Shown: positions 50,203 through 61,379 of the stretch, piece by piece
Layout of the letters: each line of letters opens with the position of its first letter
Numbering within the stretch: position 1 is the stretch's first letter
Assembly: GCA_001296005.1 (NCBI GenBank)
Contig: LJHR01000016.1
Location: 1-64,000, forward strand
Reading direction: 5' to 3'
Origin: an alpha proteobacterium AAP38
GTDB lineage: Bacteria; Pseudomonadota; Alphaproteobacteria; Azospirillales; Azospirillaceae
Length of the DNA: 64,000 bases
Program-made: the position numbers and the translations under genes
The notes under the pieces: generated by a model
Seen by the model: only the letters and a program-made list of their open reading frames with translations
Databases searched by the model: none
What the model was told of the DNA's origin: nothing

Positions 50203-50930
50203 GCCGCCCGGACCTCCGTCGCCAGGCAGTAGCCCCCACCCCAGACCGTCTTGATCAGGGTGGGGTTGCGGGGATCGGGTTCGATCTTGCGGCGCAGGCG
50301 GCTGACCTGATTGTCGATGGAACGGTCGAAGACATCGGCCTCCCGCCCCTTGGTCAGATCCAGCAGTTGTTCACGGGTCAGCACCATGTTGGGGTGGCGC
50401 ACAAACGCCTCCAGCAACGAAAACTCCGCTGTAGACAACGAAACGACGACGCCATCGGCTCCGGTCAGTTCGCGGCGATTCAGGTCCAGCATCCAACCAT
50501 CAAAGGAAAGTCGGCTTTCATCGGCCTTTTTTCGCGCACCGGTCACGGGTAAAGAGTGGCTGCGGCGCAGAACGGCGCGGATGCGGGCCAGAAGTTCGCG
50601 CGGCTCAAACGGCTTGGTCACATAATCATCGGCACCCATTTCCAACCCGACAATGCGGTCGGTCGGCTCCCCGATGGCGGTCAGGAAGATGACGGGCGTG
50701 TCCATCGTCTCCCGGATATGGCGGAACAGGCTGAGCCCATCCTCCCCCGGCATCATGACATCCAGCACGATCAGATCGGCGGCACAGGCGCGCAGCCGCC
50801 GGCGGGCCACCGCCGCATCCTCTGCCGCCGTCACACGCATTCCATGCTTTTCCAGGAAGCGGGTCAGGGTCTCCCGGATGTCGCGGTGGTCATCGACCAG
50901 GAAGATATGGGGATTGTCAGCGGCCTGCAT
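50199..50930 (-). CDS. OmpR-family response regulator
   Basis: A 243-residue regulator. The receiver has the acidic pair in FLVDDHRDIRE, phospho-Asp in LIVLDVMMPGEDG and Lys in YVTKPFEPRELLARI. The C-terminal winged helix of OmpR/PhoB type spans ~140-240 (VVSLSTAEFSLLEAFVRHPN, RSIDNQVSRLRRKIE, TVWGGGYCL). It is the first gene of a two-gene unit with its kinase. Target genes are not evident from the sequence. Confidence 0.94.
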   Translation of the reverse strand: MQAADNPHIFLVDDHRDIRETLTRFLEKHGMRVTAAEDAAVARRRLRACAADLIVLDVMMPGEDGLSLFRHIRETMDTPVIFLTAIGEPTDRIVGLEMGADDYVTKPFEPRELLARIRAVLRRSHSLPVTGARKKADESRLSFDGWMLDLNRRELTGADGVVVSLSTAEFSLLEAFVRHPNMVLTREQLLDLTKGREADVFDRSIDNQVSRLRRKIEPDPRNPTLIKTVWGGGYCLATEVRAA

Positions 50931-51100
50931 GGATCGGTAACAGTTAAATGAAGATTACAGGAAGATGGCACGCAAGGGCATGCACGGGAAGGCATGACCG
51001 CGTACCAAATTGTATCGGTTTGTGACGGGTTGCGGACTTGACCCGGCGGTTGCGCGCGGAAAAGATGGCGACCCGGTCCCATTATGAAGAACGCCATCCC

Positions 51101-51589
51101 ATGTCCACCAAGGCAACCCCCGCCGTCAACGCCCTGAAATCCGCCGGCGTGGTCCACCGGCTGCTGGAATATGACTACGACCCGGATGCCGACGCCATCG
51201 GCATGGCGGCGGCGGCCGCCCTGGGCGTTGATCCGGCCATGCTGTTCAAGACACTGGTATCGGATGTGGAGGGGATGGGGCTGGTCTGTGCCGTGATTCC
51301 ATCACCGGCCCGGCTGGATTTGAAGGTGCTGGCCAGTGCGGCGGGCGGCAAGCGGGCTTCCCTGGCCGATCCGAAGGCGGCGGAACGGGTGTCGGGCTAT
51401 GTGATCGGGGGGATCAGCCCGCTGGGCATGCGCAAGCGTCTGCCGACCCTGATTGATGCCAGTGCCGGGGGCTTGACCGAGATGATCATGAATGGTGGGC
51501 GGCGGGGGCTGCAGATCGCGGCGGCACCGGCGGATATCGTCCGGGTGCTGGGAGCGAAGCTGGCACCCATTACTGTAAACAAATTATAA
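51101..51589 (+). CDS. ybaK: Cys-tRNA(Pro)/aminoacyl-tRNA deacylase YbaK
   Basis: A 162-residue YbaK/ProX-fold protein. Its start MSTKATPAVNALKSAGVVH and the segments LGVDPAMLFKTLV, CAVIPSPARLDLKVLA and GYVIGGISPLGMRKRLPTLID match the family. YbaK hydrolyses Cys mischarged on tRNA-Pro in trans, after ProRS. ATG 51101 agrees with family starts; earlier in-frame starts exist (51038, 51065). It is divergent from the response-regulator gene. Confidence 0.92.
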   Translation: MSTKATPAVNALKSAGVVHRLLEYDYDPDADAIGMAAAAALGVDPAMLFKTLVSDVEGMGLVCAVIPSPARLDLKVLASAAGGKRASLADPKAAERVSGYVIGGISPLGMRKRLPTLIDASAGGLTEMIMNGGRRGLQIAAAPADIVRVLGAKLAPITVNKL

Positions 51590-51598
51590 CACCTTGGT

Positions 51599-51615
51599 AC
51601 TAATATTATATTAGT
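51599..51615. promoter_or_regulatory. Perfect 17-bp AT-rich palindrome upstream of the cyclase gene
   Basis: ACTAATATTATATTAGT is an exact inverted repeat (8+1+8) starting ten bases after the ybaK stop and about 145 bases before the GGDEF gene. It is far more AT-rich than its surroundings and is followed by no T run, so an operator is likelier than a terminator. Confidence 0.5.
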
Positions 51616-51759
51616 GAGCCTTGATGGGATTGTAACCCAATCGCCATAGGCCCAAGAACCACACCGACAGAGCGAATGGATAGCTATCGCACCCGTGCCA
51701 ACTGCATATACATTTCGGGGAATTAACCAGTTCCAGACATGACGGGAGGCGGGGCGACC

Positions 51760-52803
51760 ATGGCGGCGATCATCGACACCCAACCGCCCGGCGGGGCGTT
51801 TCATGCCGGGGCCTGTGGCCTGCAAACGGATGAAGCGCTGCGCCTGCGCACGCTCGACCGGTATCATGTGCTGGACAGCCAGCCGGAACCGCAGTTCAAC
51901 CGTATCGTCACCCTGGCCAAACGGGCTTTGCGGGTTCCCATCGCATTGATTTCCCTGGTTGATGAGGAGCGGCAATGGTTCAAGGCGCGCGACGGGCTGT
52001 CGGTGGAAGAGACCCCGCGTTCCCTGGCCTTCTGCGACCATGCTATCCGCCGGCGTGAGGCGATGGTGGTAGAGGATGCGCGCCTGGATGTCCGTTTCCG
52101 GGATAATCCGCTGGTCACCGGCGAGCCGGGGATCCGGTTTTATGCGGGCGCCCCCCTGATCACCCGCGACGGGCAGGCGCTTGGCACCGTCTGCGTCATC
52201 GACCGCGTGCCCCGCAGCTTTGATGAGGATGACCGCGAAACCCTGACCGATCTGGCCGCCATCGTCATGGACGAGCTGGAATTGCGGTTGGCCAACCGTG
52301 AACTGGCGGTGCTGGCGCAGACGGACCCCCTGACCGGTTCCCTGAACCGTCGCACCTTCTTTTCCCTGTCAGAGCGGGAGATCGGGCGGCGGCGGCGCAC
52401 AGGGTGTGACATCGCGGTCCTGGTGCTGGATATCGACCATTTCAAGAAGATCAACGATACCTATGGGCACAGCGTCGGCGACCGGGTGCTGGCGCAGTTT
52501 GCGGACCAGATCGGCCAGACCATCCGGGTTCAAGATGTGTTTGCGCGCTTAGGGGGTGAGGAATTCGGCCTGATCCTGCCGGATGCCAGTCAGAGCCAGG
52601 CTGTTGAAACCGGGGAGCGCCTGCGCCGCATTGTGGAACAAACGCCCATCCATACTGACAGCGGACCCGTCCGGATTACCGTCAGCCTGGGCGCGGCGAC
52701 GGTCAAACCGGGCGAGATCAGCGTGGAACCGGCCCTGCGCCGGGCGGACGAGGCGCTGTACCGTGCCAAGCATTGCGGGCGCAACCGGGTGATCGCGGCC
52801 TGA
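51760..52803 (+). CDS. GAF-GGDEF diguanylate cyclase
   Basis: A 347-residue soluble protein. An N-terminal GAF domain (ALRVPIALISLVDEERQWFKARDGL, CDHAIRRREAMVVEDA, FYAGAPLITRDGQALGTVCVID) precedes a GGDEF domain with DPLTGSLNRR, LDIDHFKKINDTYGHSVGD and the active-site GGEEF. It should make c-di-GMP from two GTP. There is no RxxD inhibitory site just before GGEEF (RLGG precedes it). Its product could be read by the PilZ receptor at 1.7 kb. ATG 51760 is preferred over 51739 since GGAGG lies between them. Confidence 0.92.
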   Translation: MAAIIDTQPPGGAFHAGACGLQTDEALRLRTLDRYHVLDSQPEPQFNRIVTLAKRALRVPIALISLVDEERQWFKARDGLSVEETPRSLAFCDHAIRRREAMVVEDARLDVRFRDNPLVTGEPGIRFYAGAPLITRDGQALGTVCVIDRVPRSFDEDDRETLTDLAAIVMDELELRLANRELAVLAQTDPLTGSLNRRTFFSLSEREIGRRRRTGCDIAVLVLDIDHFKKINDTYGHSVGDRVLAQFADQIGQTIRVQDVFARLGGEEFGLILPDASQSQAVETGERLRRIVEQTPIHTDSGPVRITVSLGAATVKPGEISVEPALRRADEALYRAKHCGRNRVIAA

Positions 52804-52849
52804 CCGGTGTGCTGATGTTGACACGGGATTCACTACCAGAAGGCTCTTG

Positions 52850-53003
52850 CGGTGCCGCGCCTTTACCTCTGCCACCCAGGCTCCAGGACGAAATCAGGCG
52901 CTTCATCAAGGAGCACAACGGATCAGCAAAGCCCTTCGCTTAAACAAAATCAGCCGAAGCCATTCTCGAAAAACTCCGAAACACCCCTGATCCAGAGCAC
53001 TAG
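52850..53003 (+). pseudogene. Decayed 3' end of an IS630-family transposase
   Basis: Translation of 52881-53003 gives LQDEIRRFIKEHNGSAKPF-A, stop, TKSAEAILEKLRNTPDPEH, stop. This matches the end of IS630-type transposases (fi-x-HN-x-x-pKPF-x-W-T). The expected Trp codon is now TAA at 52941-52943. One extra base at 52880 shifts the preceding AFTSATQ segment out of frame. Only the last ~50 codons remain; no inverted repeats or target duplication are visible. Confidence 0.65.
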
Positions 53004-53452
53004 CGGCGCTTTGTGAGCAACTTTTCTACGTAAAAACATGAGCACCACCGCAGGACAATTTGGACAATCAAAGGCGGTACAAATATGATTCCTACCCACA
53101 AATACTGATTTAGTAAGTTATTGGGCGATACCGCTTCACCGATAATAAGCAGAGATATTGGAACCGCCACCAAAGCGGACAGCAATAAGGATGCGACAGA
53201 GCATTTTATAGCAATAAATACCGACTTGCTTATCCATAAAACAGGAATCAACACAATAAATGTAATAAACCAGCCAGCCCCAAACGGTAAGTGAAAATAT
53301 TCCGTCCAAAATGAACTCGGCGAAGTCTTCGAGAATAAAAATTGATCAGGCAAAGAAATTATTGCCAGACCAAAAAGAATTCCACTGCCCAGCATTGCCA
53401 ATTTTTCCCGTTGCACAACTCTCTCCGTGTATACCCAACCTGAAGAACTCAT
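53000..53452 (-). CDS. Small AT-rich integral membrane protein, unknown
   Basis: About 150 residues with four predicted membrane helices: around AMLGSGILFGLAIISL, AGWFITFIVLIPVLWI, SLLLSALVAVPISLLII and LWVGIIFVPPLIVQIVL. The tail is basic (VEKLLTKRR). Base composition is clearly AT-rich against a GC-rich genome and codon use differs from all neighbours, so it was probably acquired by transfer. I recognise no family. The start is uncertain (ATG 53452, or up to 53599). It lies next to the transposase remnant. Confidence 0.55.
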   Translation of the reverse strand: MSSSGWVYTERVVQREKLAMLGSGILFGLAIISLPDQFLFSKTSPSSFWTEYFHLPFGAGWFITFIVLIPVLWISKSVFIAIKCSVASLLLSALVAVPISLLIIGEAVSPNNLLNQYLWVGIIFVPPLIVQIVLRWCSCFYVEKLLTKRR

Positions 53453-53674
53453 CTTGCTGGTGGATGTAGAGTCAACCCTTTGATCTAATGTAGAATTCGG
53501 GCGCAACACCTGAAACTTTCCGATCAATGTAATCGCACCCACCACGCGCAAACCCACGCCGCCCCCACTTGACCCGTCACCTGATCCAGCAAGGAACACA
53601 AGGGATCGGCAACACCCCTCGTCTTGAGAAAATCCGCTCTGGATCTGTACCTGTTCATTGGGTCAATGCATTAG

Positions 53675-55078
53675 TTACGCCGCGGTCCAGCCGCCGCCCA
53701 GGGCACGATACAGCGAGATGGCGGCCTGCAGCTCCGACAGGCGCACCTGGGTCAGCTGATCCTGTGCCGACAGCAGGGAGCGTTGAGCGTCCAGGAGGGT
53801 CAACAGGTCGGTCGCCCCCTCGCGGTAGCGGGTTTCGGCCAGGCGGAACAGTTCACGGGCCAGACGCACCGCCTCTTCCTGCAGGACCCGCTGCTTTTCA
53901 GCGTTGCGGGCCGCGGACAGGGCCGTTTCAACATCGGAGAAGCCGGTCAGAATGGCCTTGCGGTAGGTTTCGACCAGTTCCACGCGCCGGGCCTGCGCCA
54001 CCTCCACCTGCGCGCTGCGGCGGCCACCATCGAACAGGCTTTGGGCCAGCGACAGACCGGCATTGGCGACGGCATTGGGGGCGTTGATCAGGGTGGACAG
54101 GCCACCGCCCGTCAGATTGCCGGACAGGTTCAGGGTGGCGGACGGGTAAAGGGCGGCACGGGCGGCGACAATGTCGGCACCTGCAGCCTCCAGCTGTTTC
54201 GACGCGGCCTTCAGGTCGGGGCGGCGTTCCAGCAGGTCGGCGGGCGCCCCCGCCCCCGTAGCCGGCAGACCTAAGCCCCCCAGGCCCGTGGCGGACAGCG
54301 ACAGATCGGCGGGCGCGCGGCCCAGCAGCACGGCCAGAGCGTTGGATGCCGCCAGTTCCTGCTGCCGCAGGGCCGGCAGGGTGGCGCGCTGGCTGGTCAG
54401 GGCGGTGCGCTGCTGCGCCACTTCCAGGGCTGTGGCGGCACCGTTGCGGAACCGGGCATCAACGACGGCCATGACCCGTTCGGCAAGGGTCAGGTTCTCC
54501 TCGGCACTGCGAATGCGGTCGCGCAGGGACAGGACCTGGAAATAGGTGTTGGCGACGGTGGAGGTAACGGTCAGGGCCACCGTTTCCTGATCCAGCCGGC
54601 TGATCGCCGCACTGATCGCGGCGCTGTCGGCGGCGGCGCGGTTCGCGCCCCAGAAATCCAGCTCGTAACTGGCGGACAGGCCGGCGTTGGCGCTGCTGCG
54701 GCCCGACCGTCCGCCGGCACCGGACAGGTCGGTTTCCTGCCGGCTGATCCCGGCGCTGGCATTGACGGTGGGCAGCAGATCGGCTCCTGCCGCACGAGCG
54801 CGGGCATCGGCCTGCAACAGGCGGGCGGCAGCGGCGGCAAGGTCGGGGTTGGCCTTGCGCGCATCGGCCAGCAGCGACACCAGCTCCGCCGACCCGAAGC
54901 CACCCCACCAATCGGCAGCGGGCCAGGGGCTGGCGGCATTGGTGCCTGCGGTCTGCGTCCAGGTGGCGGGCGGGGCGACGGGGCTGGCCGTGCTGCCATA
55001 ATCGCCCTGTACGCAGCCCGACAGAAGGGTGCCGGACAGCAGCAGCGACAAGAACAGGCGGGAATGTCTGACGATCAT
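53675..55078 (-). CDS. NodT/OprM-family outer-membrane efflux lipoprotein
   Basis: A 467-residue outer-membrane factor. The signal ends in a lipobox (LLSGC), and the two halves each carry a coiled-coil hairpin and barrel strands (ANPDLAAAAARLLQADARARAAGADLLP; RREGATDLLTLLDAQRSLLSAQ in outline). It forms the trimeric channel of the tripartite pump. It is the third gene of a macA-macB-nodT operon, 23 bases after macB, which argues that it is the cognate channel. Confidence 0.93.
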   Translation of the reverse strand: MIVRHSRLFLSLLLSGTLLSGCVQGDYGSTASPVAPPATWTQTAGTNAASPWPAADWWGGFGSAELVSLLADARKANPDLAAAAARLLQADARARAAGADLLPTVNASAGISRQETDLSGAGGRSGRSSANAGLSASYELDFWGANRAAADSAAISAAISRLDQETVALTVTSTVANTYFQVLSLRDRIRSAEENLTLAERVMAVVDARFRNGAATALEVAQQRTALTSQRATLPALRQQELAASNALAVLLGRAPADLSLSATGLGGLGLPATGAGAPADLLERRPDLKAASKQLEAAGADIVAARAALYPSATLNLSGNLTGGGLSTLINAPNAVANAGLSLAQSLFDGGRRSAQVEVAQARRVELVETYRKAILTGFSDVETALSAARNAEKQRVLQEEAVRLARELFRLAETRYREGATDLLTLLDAQRSLLSAQDQLTQVRLSELQAAISLYRALGGGWTAA

Positions 55079-55101
55079 GCTTGGACGATCCGGAAAAGAG
55101 G

Positions 55102-57084
55102 TCAGTCGGCGGCCAAAGCCACAACGGGATCCAGCAGGGCCGCCCGCCGGGCGGGCGTGTAGCCGAAGATCAGGCCGGTGGCAAAGGCGCAGGAGAATGC
55201 CAGAAGCATGGGCGGCAAGGTCAGTTGGATATCGACCTTGAAGATGGTCAGGAACAGCGAGACGCCGATGCCCAACACCACGCCGATCACCCCGCCCAAG
55301 GCGGAGACCAGCAGCGCCTCCAGCAGGAATTGCTGCATCACATGGCGGGCGCGGGCACCGGTCGCCATGCGGATGCCGATCTCCCGCGTGCGTTCGGTGA
55401 CATTGACCAGCATGATGTTCATCACCCCGATCCCACCCACCAGCAGTGAGATGGCGGCGATGGAACCCAGCAGGATGGTCATCGTCTCCCGCATCGCCGA
55501 TAAGGTGTCGATGAAGGAGGCGGTGTTACGGATCTGGAAATCCTCCGCCTGATGGCGCGTGGTCAGCAGGCTGGTGATCATCGCCTGGGTTTCATCGATC
55601 ATGGCCAGATCATCGACCAGAACCGTGATGGAGCGCAGATCACGCCGCCCGAACAGACGGTAGGAACCGGTAGTCAGGGGCACGAACACCACATCATCCT
55701 GATCCTGACCCACGGGGCTGGCGCCCTTAGGCGACATGACGCCGATCACCTGGAACGGCACATTGCGCAGCAGGATATAGCGGCCAACCGGGTCCTGTCC
55801 GGGGAACAGGATATTGGCCACCGTCTGCCCGATCACAGCCACGGGCGCATATTGGTCCATCGCCGCCTGATCGAAGAAGGTGCCGCTGGACGGCTCCCAC
55901 GATCTTGCCAATTGCACATCCGGGCTGGTTGCCGTGATCTGGGTCTGATAGTCCAGATTGCCGGCACGCGCCGTCATGCCGCCCGTATATTCGGGTACCG
56001 AGGCCACGACATTCGCCACCTTGGCAATGGCGGTGGCATCATCGGGGACCAGGGTGGCAAGCCCGTTGGCATTGCGCTGCCCCGGCGCGCCGGGTCGGAT
56101 GACCAGCAAGTTGGTGCCCATGGCGCTGATCCGTTCCACCATGGCCTTCTGCGAACCATTGCCGACCGCCAGCATGGTGACGACCGAGGCCACGCCGATG
56201 ACGATGCCCAGCAAGGTCAGGACGGTGCGGTAAAGATTGGCCGACAGGGCACGCCGCGCCATGCGGAAGGCTTCCAACACTTCCTTGGCTGTCCAGCCTG
56301 TATCCTCCCCCTCCTCCGGCACCTGAATGGTGCGGGCAGCAACGGGCGGCGGGGCCGGGCTTTCCAGGGCGTGGTCGGTCGGGTGGTCGGCGACGATCTG
56401 GCCGTCCTTGATCTCCACCAGACGGCGGGCATTGTTGGCCACGTCGCGGTCATGGGTGATCAGGATGACGGTATGGCCCTTGGCCGCCAGGTCGGATAGA
56501 AGCTTCATCACCTCCACGCCGCTGCGGCTGTCCAAGGCACCTGTCGGTTCATCGGCCAGGATGACCTGACCACCATTGACCAGAGCGCGGGCGATGGAGA
56601 CGCGCTGCTGCTGACCGCCCGATAGCTGGCTGGGCCGATGGTCCATGCGTTCGGACAGGCCAAGCGTCGTCAGCAGATCCTCGGCCCGTTCCCGCCGCTG
56701 ATCGCGGCCCAGGCCGGCATAGATGGCCGGCACTTCCACATTCTCCACCGCCGTGGACATGGGAATCAGGTTGTAGGACTGGAACACGAAGCCGAACGCT
56801 TCCCGCCGCAGCATGGCCAGCATGTCGCGGTCGAAGGTGGAGACGTCGCGCCCGTCGAACAGGTAGTTGCCCGTCGTCGGGCGGTCCAGACAGCCCAGGA
56901 TATTCATCAGGGTCGATTTGCCAGACCCCGACTGGCCCATTATGGCGACGAATTCACCGGGATAGATTTTCAGCGAGATGCCTTTCAGCACCTGAACCGC
57001 CATCTCCCCGTTGGAATAGGTCTTGGTAATGTCCACCAGTTCGATCAGGGGGGTGGCATCGCCCCTGCTGTGCGGCGTGCTCAT
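55102..57084 (-). CDS. macB: MacB-type ABC transporter, ATPase-permease fusion
   Basis: A 660-residue MacB. The N-terminal ATPase has Walker [10 protein letters not shown], signature LSGGQQQR and Walker [12 protein letters not shown]. Four membrane helices and a large periplasmic domain follow (first helix ~285-305, last three in the final ~130 residues, with [14 protein letters not shown] at the end). With MacA it drives export of macrolides, peptides or siderophores out of the periplasm through the outer channel. Start overlaps the macA stop as ATGA. Confidence 0.95.
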   Translation of the reverse strand: MSTPHSRGDATPLIELVDITKTYSNGEMAVQVLKGISLKIYPGEFVAIMGQSGSGKSTLMNILGCLDRPTTGNYLFDGRDVSTFDRDMLAMLRREAFGFVFQSYNLIPMSTAVENVEVPAIYAGLGRDQRRERAEDLLTTLGLSERMDHRPSQLSGGQQQRVSIARALVNGGQVILADEPTGALDSRSGVEVMKLLSDLAAKGHTVILITHDRDVANNARRLVEIKDGQIVADHPTDHALESPAPPPVAARTIQVPEEGEDTGWTAKEVLEAFRMARRALSANLYRTVLTLLGIVIGVASVVTMLAVGNGSQKAMVERISAMGTNLLVIRPGAPGQRNANGLATLVPDDATAIAKVANVVASVPEYTGGMTARAGNLDYQTQITATSPDVQLARSWEPSSGTFFDQAAMDQYAPVAVIGQTVANILFPGQDPVGRYILLRNVPFQVIGVMSPKGASPVGQDQDDVVFVPLTTGSYRLFGRRDLRSITVLVDDLAMIDETQAMITSLLTTRHQAEDFQIRNTASFIDTLSAMRETMTILLGSIAAISLLVGGIGVMNIMLVNVTERTREIGIRMATGARARHVMQQFLLEALLVSALGGVIGVVLGIGVSLFLTIFKVDIQLTLPPMLLAFSCAFATGLIFGYTPARRAALLDPVVALAAD

Positions 57085-58487
57085 AGCATCCCCGGCGGGC
57101 GCATGCGCTGCATGTTCTGCTGCTGCTGTTGCTGCTGGGCCTTCAACTGGCCGGCGGACGGCTTGCGGCCCACCACCACCTGATCGCCCTCATTAAGGCC
57201 GGACACGACCTCTGCATTCACGCGGTCGCTGACACCGATCATGATACGGCGATCCTCCACCGTACCGTCGGCCTTCAGCACCTGCACGATGCGGGGCCGT
57301 TCGCGCGCACCGGCATCGGCCGGCTGGGCGCCGGCGGGGGCCGCGCCGTCACGGCGGCGGCGCTCGCCATTGGCACCGGCGGGCGGCGTGCCGCCCTGGA
57401 CACCGGCCTGCGGCTGACCGCCTGCCTGCTGCGGACCACCGGCGGCACCGGCGGCACGCAGCGGCGGACGCTGGAACGCGGCGACGGGCACGCGGATGAC
57501 ATTCTCAGCGGCGGCAACCACGAAGAAGGTCTGCGCCGTCATCTGCGTCATCAATTCGCCGCCCGTATTCTCTACATCGTAAAGCGCGTTGTAGAGGACG
57601 ACATTGTTCACCACTTCCGGCGTCGGGTTGATCTTGGCCAATGTCCCGCGCCAGCGGCGATCGGGGCGGCCAAGGGTGGTGAAATAGGCCTGCATGCCGA
57701 TGCGCAGACGCGACACGTCGGCCTCCGACACCTGGGTCGTCACCGTCATCACCGACAGGTCGGCGATACGCAGGATGATGGGCGCCGACTGGTTGGCGTT
57801 CAGGGTCTGGCCCTGCTTGGCATTCTGCGACACGACCGTGCCCGACATCGGGGCATAAATCTTGGTGAAGCCCAAATTCGCCTCATCCCCGCGCAGGGTG
57901 GAATTGGTCTGGCGGATCTGGGCCTTCACCGCCTTCACCGCCGCCTCCCCCGCGCGCAGGGTCTTTTCCGCGTTCTGGAACGTGTCCTCGCTGGTGGCGT
58001 TTTCGGCCAACAGGTTCTTCTGCCGCTTATATTGCTGCTGCGCCAGGGCCAGTTCGGCCTCCCGCTGCATCAACTGCGCACCCAGATTTTCCAACTGGGC
58101 ACGGTCGGCCTCCACCCGCGTCTGATAGACGGTGGGATCGATCTCGGCCAGCAGGTCACCCTGATTGACCTGCTGCCCGATCTCCACATGCACCTTGCGC
58201 AACTGGCCCGACACCTGGGTGCCGACATCCACGTAATCGCGCGGCTGCAAATTGCCGACGGCGGTTACGTTATCTTCGATGTTGCCGCGATCGATGGCGG
58301 TGGTCATCACATCGGATGCCGCATCGCCGCCCGACGTTCCCCCGGACTGCCACCAGTAGACACCGGTGGCAACGGCCAGAATGGCCAAGCCCAGCAGGAT
58401 GTTGCGGCGGCGGAACAGGGAACGTCTGGAACGCGGGCCGGGCGGCTTGGCAGGGGCCTTGGTCGTGGCGGAGGCGGCAGGCTGCAT
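57081..58487 (-). CDS. macA: MacA-type membrane fusion protein with low-complexity insert
   Basis: A 468-residue periplasmic adaptor. A single N-terminal membrane helix ([18 protein letters not shown]) precedes the lipoyl/hairpin region ([39 protein letters not shown]) and the beta-barrel. Between the barrel and the final membrane-proximal domain is an insert of ~60 residues rich in Gly, Ala, Pro, Gln and Arg (residues ~345-405), and the C terminus has seven Gln in a row. Those are unusual for the family. ATG 58487 is preferred to the TTG at 58508. First gene of the efflux operon. Confidence 0.92.
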   Translation of the reverse strand: MQPAASATTKAPAKPPGPRSRRSLFRRRNILLGLAILAVATGVYWWQSGGTSGGDAASDVMTTAIDRGNIEDNVTAVGNLQPRDYVDVGTQVSGQLRKVHVEIGQQVNQGDLLAEIDPTVYQTRVEADRAQLENLGAQLMQREAELALAQQQYKRQKNLLAENATSEDTFQNAEKTLRAGEAAVKAVKAQIRQTNSTLRGDEANLGFTKIYAPMSGTVVSQNAKQGQTLNANQSAPIILRIADLSVMTVTTQVSEADVSRLRIGMQAYFTTLGRPDRRWRGTLAKINPTPEVVNNVVLYNALYDVENTGGELMTQMTAQTFFVVAAAENVIRVPVAAFQRPPLRAAGAAGGPQQAGGQPQAGVQGGTPPAGANGERRRRDGAAPAGAQPADAGARERPRIVQVLKADGTVEDRRIMIGVSDRVNAEVVSGLNEGDQVVVGRKPSAGQLKAQQQQQQQNMQRMRPPGML

Positions 58488-58589
58488 CTTCACTTCTTCG
58501 GCAGACAAGTTGGATTACCCCCCTTATACGCCGCACATGCGAAGACCCTGCGGAGAAAATTGTTTAAATTTTTGTCATCTGGAAACCGT

Positions 58590-58617
58590 GTCCGGCGGGT
58601 GAACATTCCCGCCGGAC
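58590..58617 (-). terminator. Stem-loop at the end of the nba operon
   Basis: GTCCGGCGGG (58590-58599) and CCCGCCGGAC (58608-58617) pair perfectly around an eight-base loop, 20 bases past the nbaD stop on the minus strand. The T-rich part is weak (GGTTTCC), so termination strength is uncertain, but it separates nbaD from the macA promoter. Confidence 0.6.
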
Positions 58618-58637
58618 GCTACGCCGTGCCGTCGCTG

Positions 58638-60593
<1,956 letters not shown>

Positions 60594-60597
<4 letters not shown>

Positions 60598-61379
60598 TCT
60601 GCCGATCCTTCTGCCGTCATCTGAAATTCGACGCGGCCCAGTTCCTGGGCTTCCAGCGTCACATGGTCACCAGGGGCCAGCGCCTCTGCCGCCGTCGCGG
60701 CCCCGGCCAGGACGATCCAGCCGGGCTGAAGCGTGATGCCGGCGTCACCGGCCAGCCGGGAGGCCGCCACCAGCGACAGCAGCGGATCACCCAGGATGGC
60801 GGCACTGCTGCCCATCTGCCGGGGCTGACCATTGATGGACATCACCATGTCCAATGCGCGCAGGTCGCCCCCCGGCTCTTGCCAGGGTCCCACCACAAAA
60901 GCGGCGGAAGAGGCATTGTCCGCCACCACATCGGCCAGGGAGAATTTGAAATCGCGATAGCGGCTGTCGATGATCTCCAGTGCAGCGGTAACACCGTCGA
61001 CAGCGGCCAGCGCCTGTTCAGGCGTCACAATGCCGGACAGCGGCGCTTTCAGGCGGAAGGCAATTTCCGGCTCGACACGCGGATGCACGAAATGTCCGAA
61101 AGACAGATCACCACCATCGGCCACCTCCATATCGGCGGTCAGGCGTCCCCAGATCTGGTCATGGACCCCCATCTGGATGGCCTTGGCCCGGCTGGTGAAA
61201 CCCATCTTCACCCCGACAATGCGGCCCCCGCGTTCGACCCGGCGGCCCACCAGCGCCGCCTGCACGGCATAGGCCTGATCGAGTGTCAGGGCGATGCCGG
61301 TGGTGGAGAACTGCGCCGTGGCACGCGCCGCGACGGCGGCGGCATCCAGCGTGGAGGCGCATCGATTGATCAGGTCCAT
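60594..61379 (-). CDS. nbaG: 4-oxalocrotonate decarboxylase
   Basis: A 261-residue member of the DmpH/MhpD/hydratase fold. [17 protein letters not shown] and [11 protein letters not shown] hold the Mg-binding residues; the Lys-Met-Gly segment and general length fit the decarboxylases (DmpH/NbaG) better than the hydratases (DmpE/NbaH). It yields 2-oxopent-4-enoate. The separate hydratase expected next is not found in the operon, so this or another enzyme would have to supply it. Its start overlaps the stop of the aldolase-like gene by one base. Confidence 0.85.

Noticed and set aside
52718-52918. Minus-strand 66-codon frame near the end of the cyclase gene
   Set aside because: It overlaps the GGDEF gene antisense and the transposase remnant, and has no family resemblance or ribosome site.
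57108-57135. CTG/TTG tandem repeat as a microsatellite or CRISPR-like element
   Set aside because: It is simply the coding sequence for the poly-Gln tail of MacA; there are no spaced direct repeats.
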